In this document: in pieces, positions 9,606 to 18,288 of the stretch | Position numbering within the stretch: the first letter of the stretch is position 1 | Layout of the letters: every line of letters starts with the position of its first letter | NCBI GenBank assembly: GCA_963565915.1 | Contig: OY751487.1 | Coordinates: 2,666,001 to 2,730,000 of the forward strand | Reading direction: 5' to 3' | DNA: 64,000 bases | Source of the DNA: Entoloma clypeatum | Taxonomy: Eukaryota; Basidiomycota; Agaricomycetes; Agaricales; Entolomataceae | Notes under the pieces: generated by a model | Seen by the model: the letters and a program-made list of their open reading frames with translations, nothing else | Told to the model about the DNA's origin: nothing | The model's database searches: none | Program-made: the position numbers and the translations under genes

Positions 9606-10538
9606 TGTTATATCCGTCTCTGAGTCTCCAATCCACTCCAATTGTCCTCCAATATTCCGGACATCTGTTACCTCCGCATCTCCGCACGTTGCCATCTTGC
9701 ATTTCATATTCATATTCCCATTTACTTATGCATCGCCTTTTCCACATGGTCTGTTGACCGACATCTCCGATGTTTGATACAGTCGCTGGCAACTTACGCC
9801 ACAACTCCGGACCTACTCCAACCATCTCCATAAAGTAATCACATTTAGATATTTAAGCTCGTACCATACCTGTAGTTTCCTCAGTTCGAATATCAACCAA
9901 GTTCACTCCTCTACTCTCAGTTCATGCCAGAGATCCTCGCTGTGGTACAATACGCCGATGACATCCTCATCTTCTGCTCTTCCTCCATTGTTACCCTTCA
10001 ACAAGCTCAGTACTGTGTCCGAGTCACAACTCCGATGTCATCCGACCACTTCCACGTCAGTGTGTCCCTCACCGAGATCTCTCCGAGAACCTCTGCACCT
10101 CTGACCTCTCCTCCAACCTCCTGAAATTGGGACACCTTATCCAACAAACGGCAGCGCAACACATACATTGAAGCCATGTCCCTCCCCTTCGTTGTTCCTC
10201 CATATTTCCGGAGTTCCGCTCCGGTCTCAGTCCTACGTCTGACCTCTGACAGACTCCGACGGAGCTCCGACTAGTGATTGAAAGTTTGGTTTGGTCTTGT
10301 TTTTGACCCCTGAAAAGGAAGGACCGAGAACTGCACCGGTCTCAATTTTACATAGTCACCTTGGAAAACCGGACCAGACTGGTGAGAGACCAGTCTGACC
10401 AGTCCATGTATTCAGGTCTGATGAGACTGGACCGCAGTCCGGTCTCAATCCGGTTCGTTTGGGTCCAGTTTCGGTCTGGTTTTAGGTTCTTGAGACTGGA
10501 CTTAGAAACACTAGCTCCGACGTTTCACCTACTTAACA
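9606..10538 (+). repeat. 3' LTR of gypsy B, carrying a MITE
   Basis: The LTR starts TGTTATATCC and ends CACCTACTTAACA. It is interrupted by the MITE at 10272-10513; without it the LTR is about 680 bp. It has TATTTAAGCTCG near 9853, and the predicted RNA start AGTTCGAATATC follows near 9885. An ATG at 9924 opens a 66-codon ORF containing VQYADDILIFC. Related LTRs lie at 34883, 39636, 40910, 50588, 59244 and 59873. Confidence 0.88.
10272..10513. mobile_element. hAT-like MITE, 242 bp, in B's LTR
   Basis: The termini are TAGTGATTGAAAG and CTTAGAAACACTA (inverted), with an 8-bp target duplication GCTCCGAC at 10264-10271 and 10514-10521. There is no coding capacity. The interior is full of short GGTCTGG/CCAGACC-type motifs that could fold back. 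The termini resemble those of the large hAT-like elements at 32763 and 42727 (TAGTGTTTGAGG), so these elements could supply or share the same transposase. Confidence 0.85.
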
Positions 10539-10860
10539 ATGGCCTATCATCCACAGTCAGATGGACAAACAGAACACATGAACCAAGAATTGGAACAATA
10601 TCTCTGGCTGTTTGTCAACAAGCAGCAGGACGATTGGGATGAATGGCTTCTGATGGCAGAGTTCTCGTACAATAACCATATCCACACATCCACATGCCAA
10701 ACCCCCTTCTACATTGACACTGGACATCCCCGTGTATGGGCTTTGAGCCCCGACAGAGACCATCGGAGATTGAGGCCATTGAGGATTTCAGCAAGCGGAT
10801 GAAGTCTGCATTGGAGGAAGCACAAGCAGCTTTGGGAAAGGCCAAGGATGACATGGTGCG
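10539..10860 (+). pseudogene. pol: Gypsy integrase fragment (G-like), host of element B
   Basis: The fragment encodes MAYHPQSDGQTEHMNQELEQ, the integrase core around the catalytic Glu, then DDWDEWLLMAEFSYNNHIH and the following linker. It resembles the integrase of element G (26323-26708). It begins exactly at the end of B's LTR and ends at the MITE-like end at 10861. The rest of this element is probably left of the window and beyond later insertions. Confidence 0.8.
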
Positions 10861-11045
10861 TAGTGTTTCTAAGTCCAGTCTCAAGAACCTAAAACCAGAC
10901 CAAAACTGGACCCGAACGAACCGGATTGAGACAGGACCGCAGTCTCAAGTTTTAAGGTTTTTGATCACAACCAGTCCTTGGTTCTCTCTGAATTTTAAGA
11001 TTTGAAAGACCGGCCAAAGACCGGTTCGGACCGGTTTAAACTGGT
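10861..11045. mobile_element. Second MITE-like copy, inverted, right end unclear
   Basis: It starts TAGTGTTTCTAAGTCCAGTC, which is the inverse of the right end of the MITE at 10272-10513, and continues with similar accented CCAGACC/GGTCTG motifs. The other terminus is not recognisable. The stretch near 10995-11050 (GACCGGTTCGGACCGG) resembles the ends of the large hAT-like elements, so it may be a longer variant or a chimera. Confidence 0.55.
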
Positions 11046-11092
11046 CTTTTTCACAGAAGGCTCTGAGGGCCCAGCACCAAGCAAAATTTTTG

Positions 11093-11175
11093 CCATCAGT
11101 AAGACTTGAACTCTCAGCCTCTATAGTATATACTATAATTCTAACAACTTAACCAACTAAGCCACAGAACCATGG
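11093..11175 (-). other. tRNA-derived sequence (possible SINE head), not a functional tRNA
   Basis: On the minus strand a box A-like GGCTTAGTTGGTTAAG and a box B-like GAGTTCAAGTC are spaced as in a tRNA gene, with a self-complementary TATAGTATATACTATA between them and an oligo-T downstream. The 5' end (GGTTCTG) does not pair with the 3' end (TGATGGC), so an acceptor stem cannot form. It is best read as a tRNA-derived element or tRNA pseudogene. Confidence 0.4.
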
Positions 11176-11193
11176 TAATTTCTTGCTCACTCA

Positions 11194-11481
11194 TGTTGAG
11201 GCGACGCTAAGTCAAACGACGTCGCGAGCCCAAACTTAAGAACGAAGTGGGAATTGTGAAGTGAACTGAATTGCCCAGAGACCCAGCGGGAATCTCAAGA
11301 GAACAAGCTATCGAATACAAGTGAAAGTACTTTACTTATATATGTAAATTCCATGAGGCTGCGTTGTGGCAGCGTCATGCTGCGTGATAATAATGAGATG
11401 TCCTCATGTGCGATATGATGTAGATAAGATAAGATCGAGATAAGATAAGATAAAGTGAAAAGTGAAAATACGATCATAACA
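11194..11481 (-). repeat. 3' LTR of gypsy H (288 bp)
   Basis: It starts TGTTGAGGCG and ends ATCATAACA on the plus strand. It reads the same as the copy at 17056-17343. The polypurine tract lies directly to its right. It contains the AGATAAGATAAG cluster at 11421-11454. Confidence 0.96.
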
Positions 11482-11492
11482 TTACCCCCTTT

Positions 11493-14400
11493 CTAGATCT
11501 CGACTTCCAGGCGAGATATGATGTTGTCCGGGGTGTTCGTGAAATTTTCATATGGTTTAAATTCCAATCCTTCAAAGATGTTTGCGCGTAAGCGCCGAGG
11601 TGCATTCGGGTTTAATTTAAAGAAGTCCTCCACCGCTTCCTTGGCATGTTCTAGGTGATCCTCAGGTTCCCACGTGTTGTGATCCTGAGTCAGACCCTCC
11701 CATTGCACTAAATATTCCAGCTTTCCTCTCTTCAACCTTGAGTCAATAACTTTTGCGACATCGTACTCCTCTTCGCCATTGATGACTATCGGGTTTGGTG
11801 CCTGCACCCTTTGTGACATAAATAGTGGTTCCTTAAATAATCGGACTCGTGATACATTGATGACCGGGTGGATTTTCCAGGTTTTCGGTAATTTAAGTTC
11901 TACGGCGTGTGACGAAATGATTTTGGTTATGGTATAGGGTCCAATCCATCGTTCGGCAAGTTTCTTTAAGGGTCGGTTCAACTTCAGGTCTTTAGTCGAT
12001 AACCAAACTTTGTCGCCAACTTTGTAAACTGGTGCATCACCCCTTTTCAGGTTCGCATACCGTTCCATCCCTTCTCGTGCTTTTACTAGCGCCGCTTCCG
12101 CCTCCTCATGAATCTTCTTCATTCGCTCTGCGAATTCTTTTGCCGGTTCTGACTTTTCTGCCCTCCGAGGTTCTACGCCCATCCTAGGGTTAAACCCATA
12201 ATTTACATAAAACGGCGAGAACTGAGTTGCCGTGTGAATTTTATTATTATAGGCGAACTCCGCGGTTGCCATCCATTCGGGCCAATCTGTTTGCCGATGG
12301 GAAATAAATGATCTTAGATATTGTTCCAACTCCTGGTTGATGCGCTCCGTCTGTCCGTCTGTTTGCGGATGATACGCCGTTGATAATTTAGTTGTGATCC
12401 CCAATATTTTATTTAGTTCCTTCATAAATATTGCCGCAAATTGTGGTCCTCGATCTGACGTTAACGATTCTGGCAGTCCATGAAGTTTCCAGACTTCGTC
12501 CCGATATAGTTTAGCTAATCCTTCTGCTGAGACTTCATCGCGTGTTTTGATAAAGTGTGATTGCTTTGTTGATCTGCAAGCCACGACTAATACTGCGTTG
12601 TACCCCTGAGCTTCTGGGAGTCCTACAATAAAATCTGCTGTAACATGTTTCCATGGTCCTGCATGTTCCGTGTTTGCTTTTAATTTACCAGCTAGCGGTT
12701 GAGGCACGTTTTTTGATCGTTGACATCTGTCGCAGCCCTCGACGTATGCTTTGACCATGTTTGTAATACTAGGCCACCAATAATTACGTGTAACCAATTC
12801 CAGGGTCTTCCACTGCCCTGGGTGTCCTGCAACTGGGTTGTCGTGGTGTAATTTAATTATTTCCTCCCTGAGTTCCTGACTTTTCGGAACATAAACCTTT
12901 CCTCTATGTAACCAGAGTCCCTGCTCTTCATGCCATTCGTCTGCGCGTAATGTTTTGGTATTTGTTTTCTTTAACTCTTCTACTGCTTTCAACACTTGTT
13001 CGTCAAATTCCTTGGCATCCCTGATGCGTTTTAATAGTTTACTTTCTTCTCCATCAATAAGTATGTGACCTCGATCCATTGCTCGCAAGTGGAAGTATTC
13101 TGGTTTTAATAATGTTACGTCTTCGTTGTCATTTTCCACCCCCTTTCTATGATCGACCCTTCTCGAAAGAGCGTCCGCCTTTCCCATTGAGGTGCCAGCT
13201 TTGTGTATTAATTTAAAGTTGAAGCGTGTTAGATACAACGCCCAGCGTGCTTGTCTGCGATTAAGCTTTCGTCCCTGCATGAAGTACTCGAGGTTTTTAT
13301 GATCGGTCCAGATCTCGACCTCATGTTTGGCTCCTTCAAGGTGGTGTCTCCATGCTTCCAGCGCTCGAATTATACCCAGCATTTCTTTATCGTGTACGTC
13401 GTAATTTCGTTCCACATCATTTAATCCTTTAGATAGAAAGGCACATGGCCTCCATTTCTCATCCTCGCATTCCATAGATAGAATTGCTCCTGTAGCAAAG
13501 TCCGATGCGTCTGATTCTACTCTCAACTTCCGATCCGGATCGGGAGATACTAATATAGGTGCTTCCGTAAATAATTTCTTTAGCATATCAAACGCTTCCT
13601 CCTGTTCCTCTTTCCAATTCCAGATTGTTTCTTTCCTTGTTAATTTATGTAAGGGCCCTGCCACTTTAGAGAAGTCTTTGACAAATCTTCGATAGAAATT
13701 GGCCAATCCTAGAAACGACTGAATTTCTTTGACTTTTGTTGGTTTCGGCCATTGTTTGATGGCGTCTACTTTTGAAGGATCCATTCGAATTCCGTCTTTC
13801 CCAATAATTAACCCTAAGAACTCTATTTCGTCTCGGTCAAAGAAACATTTTCCTGGTTTTAAGAATAAGTCGTTTTCTCGTAATCTTTTTAGAATTTCCT
13901 CCACGATTTCACTGTGTCCTTTTTCTCCTTCAGTTGCTACCAATATATCATCGATATAGATAACTACGTCTCCTTGATCAATCAAGTCTCTAAATATGTC
14001 GTTCATCATGGTTTGAAACGTGCTTGGGGAATTATTTAATCCGAAGAACATGACTGTTGGTTCGAAAGCTCCGTCTGGGGTTGTGAATGCCGCTTTCCAC
14101 TCGTCTCCTTCTTTGATGCGTACATTGTTATACCCCCATCTGAGGTCCATTTTGGTAAACCTTTTCTTTCCCTTTAATTTATCGATCAATTCCGGAATTA
14201 ACGGGAGTGGATAATTATTGCGAACGGTCCAGCCGTTAATGTGTCGGTAATCCTGTACCATTCGTTTCTTTCCGTCTTTTTTGGGTATAAAGAATACTGG
14301 CGAGGTTTGTGGTGACTTGGTAGGTCGAATATATCCTTTGCGTAATTGATCGTTTACAAATTCGGATACTTCTCTCCTTTCATCTGGTGACAGGGGATAG

Positions 14401-15434
14401 ACTTTGGCTTTCTTTGGTACGAAATCCGGTTTTAAGTCTATAGCGTGGTCCCATGGTTTCCTGACTGGTAATCTCTCCGATGCTTTCTTTTCAAAGACTG
14501 ATAGATATTTGTGATATTTCCGGGGGACAACCTGTTCTGCCGGTACTTCATCTGAGGGTTCTCCTTTAGCTGCCCTGAGCGTGTGGATTACTTCCTCCTC
14601 CATTTCTTCCTCATTTCCTTCTACTACTTCTTCCATTCTTCCGCCCCATCTGGTTCTTGCAGTTTTATTTAAATAACGTGTTCGACGCATGCCACATTCT
14701 TCTGGACATCTTGATAGTTTAATTTCCGCCTTTTCCCAATCGATTTCTGGATTATGGCGTTTCAGCCAGGTATGTCCAACAATAATTTTAGCTTTCCCTA
14801 GGTTGCATGCCTCAAACACGGCTATCTCCACATGTCCTTTATACCGCATAGCCATGACTGCTTCATGCGTGATCGAACCTCCTTGGTTAAGCGTGCCATC
14901 AACGTTGTAGACCCGAATGGGGAAAGGTAGTTCCCTTAATTTAATGTTATTCCTTTTGGCGAAGTCCAGATCTATGAACATCCCTGTCGCCCCTGAGTCT
15001 AATAATGCTTCAACATCGAATGTGCGTTTGTCCTGCAACGTTTCCAGCGTGATTTTCATCATAAGCTCCTTTTCCAAAGAAGCGGATCGAATAAAAGATG
15101 GTTCCCCCATAGAGTCCGTTTGCCTAGTTAAGTTATCTGATTCTTCGCAACAGGGAATTAAGCATTCATCCGTAGGGGACGAACCAAGCCTCGTTTCTGA
15201 GGGCTCCCCAATGATGTAGTTTACAAGTGTGTCTAAGTCCGATTCATCTTTTTTTGGTTTTTCTTTCCTACTAGGTTTATCTAATAGTATTTTATTGTAC
15301 GTAACTGCAGCATCCGTAAGTTTCTGAAACCAAGATTTTACAATGTCCTTATGTACGTAAGAGTCTATAGGCAAACATTCATATCGATTTGTCAGAGCCA
15401 GCGGGGGATTTACTGGTTGACGTTCACAAAACCC
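11493..15434 (-). CDS. pol: Pol polyprotein of gypsy H, about 1313 aa, read by -1 frameshift
   Basis: It is uninterrupted from the slippery site to the stop at 11493. The first ATG is far inside, so the -1 frame from the GGGTTTT at 15434-15428 is the likely entry. Counting from 15374 as residue 1, protease is at about 123-131 (ALLDSGATG). RT follows with VQDYRHINGWTVRNNYPLP and VIYIDDILVAT. RNase H has ESDASDFATGAIL and DHKNLEYF. Integrase has a zinc-binding HHDN...CDRCQ region, core motifs TADFIVGLP, SDRGPQF and TDGQTERINQE. A C-terminal chromodomain follows (DVAKVIDSRLKRGKLEYLVQ; NTWEPEDHL). All catalytic Asp/Glu residues are present. Confidence 0.95.
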   Translation of the reverse strand, partial: GFCERQPVNPPLALTNRYECLPIDSYVHKDIVKSWFQKLTDAAVTYNKILLDKPSRKEKPKKDESDLDTLVNYIIGEPSETRLGSSPTDECLIPCCEESDNLTRQTDSMGEPSFIRSASLEKELMMKITLETLQDKRTFDVEALLDSGATGMFIDLDFAKRNNIKLRELPFPIRVYNVDGTLNQGGSITHEAVMAMRYKGHVEIAVFEACNLGKAKIIVGHTWLKRHNPEIDWEKAEIKLSRCPEECGMRRTRYLNKTARTRWGGRMEEVVEGNEEEMEEEVIHTLRAAKGEPSDEVPAEQVVPRKYHKYLSVFEKKASERLPVRKPWDHAIDLKPDFVPKKAKVYPLSPDERREVSEFVNDQLRKGYIRPTKSPQTSPVFFIPKKDGKKRMVQDYRHINGWTVRNNYPLPLIPELIDKLKGKKRFTKMDLRWGYNNVRIKEGDEWKAAFTTPDGAFEPTVMFFGLNNSPSTFQTMMNDIFRDLIDQGDVVIYIDDILVATEGEKGHSEIVEEILKRLRENDLFLKPGKCFFDRDEIEFLGLIIGKDGIRMDPSKVDAIKQWPKPTKVKEIQSFLGLANFYRRFVKDFSKVAGPLHKLTRKETIWNWKEEQEEAFDMLKKLFTEAPILVSPDPDRKLRVESDASDFATGAILSMECEDEKWRPCAFLSKGLNDVERNYDVHDKEMLGIIRALEAWRHHLEGAKHEVEIWTDHKNLEYFMQGRKLNRRQARWALYLTRFNFKLIHKAGTSMGKADALSRRVDHRKGVENDNEDVTLLKPEYFHLRAMDRGHILIDGEESKLLKRIRDAKEFDEQVLKAVEELKKTNTKTLRADEWHEEQGLWLHRGKVYVPKSQELREEIIKLHHDNPVAGHPGQWKTLELVTRNYWWPSITNMVKAYVEGCDRCQRSKNVPQPLAGKLKANTEHAGPWKHVTADFIVGLPEAQGYNAVLVVACRSTKQSHFIKTRDEVSAEGLAKLYRDEVWKLHGLPESLTSDRGPQFAAIFMKELNKILGITTKLSTAYHPQTDGQTERINQELEQYLRSFISHRQTDWPEWMATAEFAYNNKIHTATQFSPFYVNYGFNPRMGVEPRRAEKSEPAKEFAERMKKIHEEAEAALVKAREGMERYANLKRGDAPVYKVGDKVWLSTKDLKLNRPLKKLAERWIGPYTITKIISSHAVELKLPKTWKIHPVINVSRVRLFKEPLFMSQRVQAPNPIVINGEEEYDVAKVIDSRLKRGKLEYLVQWEGLTQDHNTWEPEDHLEHAKEAVEDFFKLNPNAPRRLRANIFEGLEFKPYENFTNTPDNIISRLEVEI
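15391..15434 (-). promoter_or_regulatory. Predicted -1 ribosomal frameshift signal, gag/pol of H
   Basis: The heptamer G-GGU-UUU (15434-15428) is in the gag frame, 16 nt before the gag stop. A 6-nt spacer is followed by a hairpin made of GUCA/UGAC and CCAG/CUGG pairs (15421-15413 with 15401-15391) that spans the stop. The -1 frame from the heptamer has no stop before pol. The arrangement fits X-XXY-YYZ programmed frameshifting. Confidence 0.75.
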
Positions 15435-16498
15435 TGCTGCCCAGCAGCTTGTCCATTGTTCTGACCATTGGGATTCGGCGCAGGCGCGCCAATCACACCC
15501 CTTGGTCCGTTTGCGGCTTGTCGTGCTTGACGCCTTGCCGTGATTTGTCTTAAGATTTCTTCTTCCTCATGTTCGTCGATTTGTTCAATCACAGCCGCTC
15601 GCACCCTGCGTTGTGGCCGTCTGCATTCCCGGGCGAAATGCCCCTGTCCTCCGCAGTTGTAACAATTACCAGGTGCTCGGCGCTGGTTTCTATCGACCTC
15701 CATAGCATTGGGATCTCGGCGTCCCTGACCTTGCTGTCCGTTTTGCTGCGGGGCTCGGTACCCCCCGTACTGTTGTTGTCCGAATGGTCGCTGCTGATTC
15801 TGTTGGTTTGCGGGCCGATTGCCCCAACCGGTTCTCTGCTGTCCAAAGTTGTTGCCGGTCCTCATGCCCGGTCTTGCCGCGTAAGTTTCCTCTGCTCTTC
15901 CGATTGCTAAAATTTCCTCACTCGTGTCTTGCACGGTGGTCTGTCGTCTTCCCTGCTGGAACATTTGTTGTATGATCGAATCCTTGGTGTTCCTTTCTAG
16001 CAGAGATATCCCATGCATTTCCTCAATTTGGCCTTTGATGACCAACGTTCCAAATTGTGTAATAAAATCGTCCACCCGCATGTTTCCTTGTTTAAAGGTT
16101 TCGATTTTGGCACGTGCCCATTCTATTTCTGTTGCTGATTGGAATCTTGATGTCACCTCTCTCATCAATTGCTGGAACGTGGGCCAATGTTCTGATTCCA
16201 TGCACTGCCTCAAGCGTGTTTCCCCATAGGTGCCGGCGGTAGCGCCTTCCAGGCGAGACCATACTGCAATGCAAATTTCTTCCTGTCCTTGGAACAGGTC
16301 CCGGTTGACCCTGATCCATGCCAGCATCTTTGTCCACCATACTCCGAACGTTGCCTTGGCCCCATTGTACCTGCCGGGGTCTGCAGCGATTTCTAGTCGT
16401 CTTCCATTGGGACGCGGGGCGGCGGGATTATGAGCGGGAGGAGGGAGAGGGGGATTGGGAAGGGGATTGTCGAACTCGTCGTCGTTGTTGTCGGCCAT
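15410..16498 (-). CDS. gag: Gag of gypsy H, 362 aa, intact
   Basis: Structural protein of the virus-like particle. The N-terminus is Pro-rich (NPLPNPPLPPPAHNPAAPRP). A capsid-like helical region follows at about 35-180 (DPGRYNGAKATFGVWWTKML; EQLMREVTSRF-type helices), then a Gln/Gly/Arg-rich RNA-binding stretch. One zinc knuckle, CYNCGGQGHFARECR, lies near residue 280-295, followed by an Arg-rich tail. The ATG at 16498 is the first in frame after a leader of about 545 nt downstream of the primer-binding site. The stop overlaps the predicted frameshift hairpin that links it to pol. Confidence 0.93.
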   Translation of the reverse strand: MADNNDDEFDNPLPNPPLPPPAHNPAAPRPNGRRLEIAADPGRYNGAKATFGVWWTKMLAWIRVNRDLFQGQEEICIAVWSRLEGATAGTYGETRLRQCMESEHWPTFQQLMREVTSRFQSATEIEWARAKIETFKQGNMRVDDFITQFGTLVIKGQIEEMHGISLLERNTKDSIIQQMFQQGRRQTTVQDTSEEILAIGRAEETYAARPGMRTGNNFGQQRTGWGNRPANQQNQQRPFGQQQYGGYRAPQQNGQQGQGRRDPNAMEVDRNQRRAPGNCYNCGGQGHFARECRRPQRRVRAAVIEQIDEHEEEEILRQITARRQARQAANGPRGVIGAPAPNPNGQNNGQAAGQQGFVNVNQ

Positions 16499-17043
16499 GT
16501 TGTGTGAGCAATAGTGCTTTGTAGCGGGCGCGCGACCCTGTTCTGCTACTTAAGCGAAAAAGAAAACCTAAAAAAAGGAAAACCCAAAGAACGATCTGTT
16601 TACCCAGGCAGCCGAAATGCCCGAATGAAGGAAGATCTGGGAAAAATGAAAACCACGCGGTCAACACCCCTACGCGCGCTGGTTCTGTCGAATCCGGGAA
16701 AAGATCGGGGGTTGGAACACCTTTTGAGAACTAAACGTGCGCGACCTTCTTTTCCAAGTCGCCACACGCGCCAGCAGCTTTCCCGAAGGTCAGTTGCGTC
16801 GGCCTTTGGTCACCTCGACACGGGACGGGCTCAACGTTTCCCTGTGTGTCTCGAACGGCAACGCTAGTTATAGTGGGTGCACCAAGCGTTTCTCTTCTTA
16901 TCCCTGAAGTCCGGGAGGTCCCCCTTAACGCTAGGGTCCGCGTGTAGTGGCGAGGTGTGACTTTTAACGCAAAAGCACGAAACGGCGGGGATAGTGATGG
17001 TGATGTGGGAAGTGTGTGTGTTTGGGCGGGCGATGATGATAAG
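16499..17043 (-). other. 5' leader of gypsy H
   Basis: About 545 nt lie between the primer-binding site and the gag ATG. No ORF of note and no repeat is seen. The length and position suit an RNA packaging/dimerisation leader, but no defined element can be named. Confidence 0.5.
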
Positions 17044-17053
17044 AGCTTGTTCT
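17044..17053 (-). promoter_or_regulatory. Self-priming primer-binding site of H
   Basis: On the element strand the LTR is followed by GA and then AGAACAAGCT. This is the exact complement of AGCTTGTTCT at 17171-17162 in the LTR, which lies 33 nt downstream of TATATAAG (17204-17197). The RNA 5' end could therefore fold back and prime reverse transcription, as is established for Tf1. Confidence 0.75.
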
Positions 17054-17055
17054 TC

Positions 17056-17343
17056 TGTTGAGGCGACGCTAAGTCAAACGACGTCGCGAGCCCAAACTTA
17101 AGAACGAAGTGGGAATTGTGAAGTGAACTGAATTGCCCAGAGACCCAGCGGGAATCTCAAGAGAACAAGCTATCGAATACAAGTGAAAGTACTTTACTTA
17201 TATATGTAAATTCCATGAGGCTGCGTTGTGGCAGCGTCATGCTGCGTGATAATAATGAGATGTCCTCATGTGCGATATGATGTAGATAAGATAAGATCGA
17301 GATAAGATAAGATAAAGTGAAAAGTGAAAATACGATCATAACA
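17056..17343 (-). repeat. 5' LTR of gypsy H (288 bp) with promoter
   Basis: Reads identical to the LTR at 11194-11481. On the element strand it has TATATAAG at 17204-17197, a predicted RNA start at 17171 and a cluster of five AGATAA motifs at 17283-17316 (upstream of the TATA box). U3 would be about 172 nt and R-U5 about 116 nt. Confidence 0.93.
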
Positions 17344-17749
17344 ACTCACTCTACATACCCACTTTTTCACTTCCCAAATAGGCCACTTCCCAAATAGGCA
17401 CAACCAGCCAAAAAAGACAAAAGGTGTGTGCACCCCCCCCTGCCCCGATCACATGTAGACACAGGCTTTCAATAAAATCTATAAATATATTTTAACCTTT
17501 TCAACATGTGTGCCCCTCATTGCAAGGTCAGTAATGGGTGGATGTGTTGTTTCGACGTTGGATGATGCACATCAAGCACACATCAAATGTGTCAAATACA
17601 TGTAAACAAATCCCCAAAAACATCGCACATCTGCTTATTATGTCTACACAGGAACAAGTAAGGGTTTCTACTATATCAATTATGTAGGAGTGGAGTATAT
17701 CTCACTCAATATGTATTGCTGTTCTGAACTTTTGCCACAGATTTTAAGT
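17344..17749. other. Non-coding remnant between H and copia C
   Basis: There is no gene. About 150 bp (17500-17650) match, in inverse orientation, the middle of the large hAT-like elements (34430-34600 and 44300-44410), sharing TTTGACACATTTGATG and neighbouring bases. It is therefore probably a fragment of that family. Termini are not recognised. The left 150 bp include a short tandem CACTTCCCAAATAGGC and a C-run. Confidence 0.5.
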
Positions 17750-18288
17750 TATAGAGGTGCTGTGCTCTATGGGGTAGTAAAATACCTTGAGGATCTTGGA
17801 ATTGCCATGGAAATTTCAGCTCCGAATACACCCCAACCAAATGGTTGAGCTGAAAGGATTAACCGCACCATTGTAGAGAAAGCACAGGTGATGTGTTTTG
17901 CTGCCTGCTTACCACAATAATGGTGGGAGTTTTGCGTTTACATGCCATGCATGTCTATAATTGCATGCCAATTAAACGACTTTATTGGAAAACACCTTTT
18001 GAATTTCTAAAAGGGGAAAAACCGGATGTATCTAATCTCTGTGTTTTAGGCTGCACTGCCTATGTTTATATTCCTGAAGAACGCCATGTGAATAAATTAA
18101 ATCCACGTGCGGAGCTTATGGCCTTCATGGGTTTAAAACCAGGAATGAAAGCATATCAGTTTATGACTGATAAAAACAGTATCTTTAATGGTACTACCGC
18201 AGTATTTGGTGAAACAGTCTTTCCAAGATGTCCGGATACCAAAGTGCCACAACACACACCCATGGGAAATGAGCCTTCCCATGATGAG
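17750..18288 (+). pseudogene. pol: Copia C, integrase end (piece 1)
   Basis: Ty1/copia integrase remnant: LEDLGIAMEISAPNTPQPNG, AERINRTIVEKAQ, then the region up to CPDTKVPQHTPMGNEPSHDE. It has stops (PNG*AER; PQ*WWEF) and frameshifts. It resembles the integrase of copia J (62237-63208). The frame is cut by the 760-bp hAT-like element and continues at 19057. Confidence 0.85.

Larger units (their letters stand above)
6940..10538 (+). mobile_element. Ty3/gypsy element B (3' part), host of element A
   Basis: This is the 3' half of a chromodomain gypsy related to D and E. It begins abruptly at the end of A's LTR in the linker between RNase H and integrase. It then has integrase and chromodomain, an AT-rich spacer, an antisense accessory gene, a purine tract (AAGAGGGGAATAC) and a 3' LTR. 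The left part of B should lie on the other side of A, outside the window. B ends inside a further gypsy integrase gene, so the nesting order is Tc1 in A, A in B, B in the fragment at 10539. Confidence 0.88.
11194..17343 (-). mobile_element. Complete, apparently intact Ty3/gypsy element H (6150 bp)
   Basis: A minus-strand chromodomain retrotransposon flanked by a 5-bp duplication ACTCA (11189-11193, 17344-17348). Both LTRs are 288 bp and I find no difference between them. gag and pol are uninterrupted. A primer-binding site complementary to the LTR, a polypurine tract (rc of TTACCCCCTTTCTAG at 11482) and a -1 frameshift signal are all present. Identical LTRs imply a very recent insertion. This is the best candidate in the window for an active element. 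Confidence 0.96.

Noticed and set aside
11093..11175. A functional tRNA gene on the minus strand.
   Set aside because: The 5' and 3' ends cannot form an acceptor stem and the T stem has a mismatch.
11295..11477. Identical 60-codon ORFs at 11295-11477 and 17157-17339.
   Set aside because: They are the two LTRs of gypsy H. The frames cover the TATA and start region and show no domain, so they are LTR duplication and not genes.
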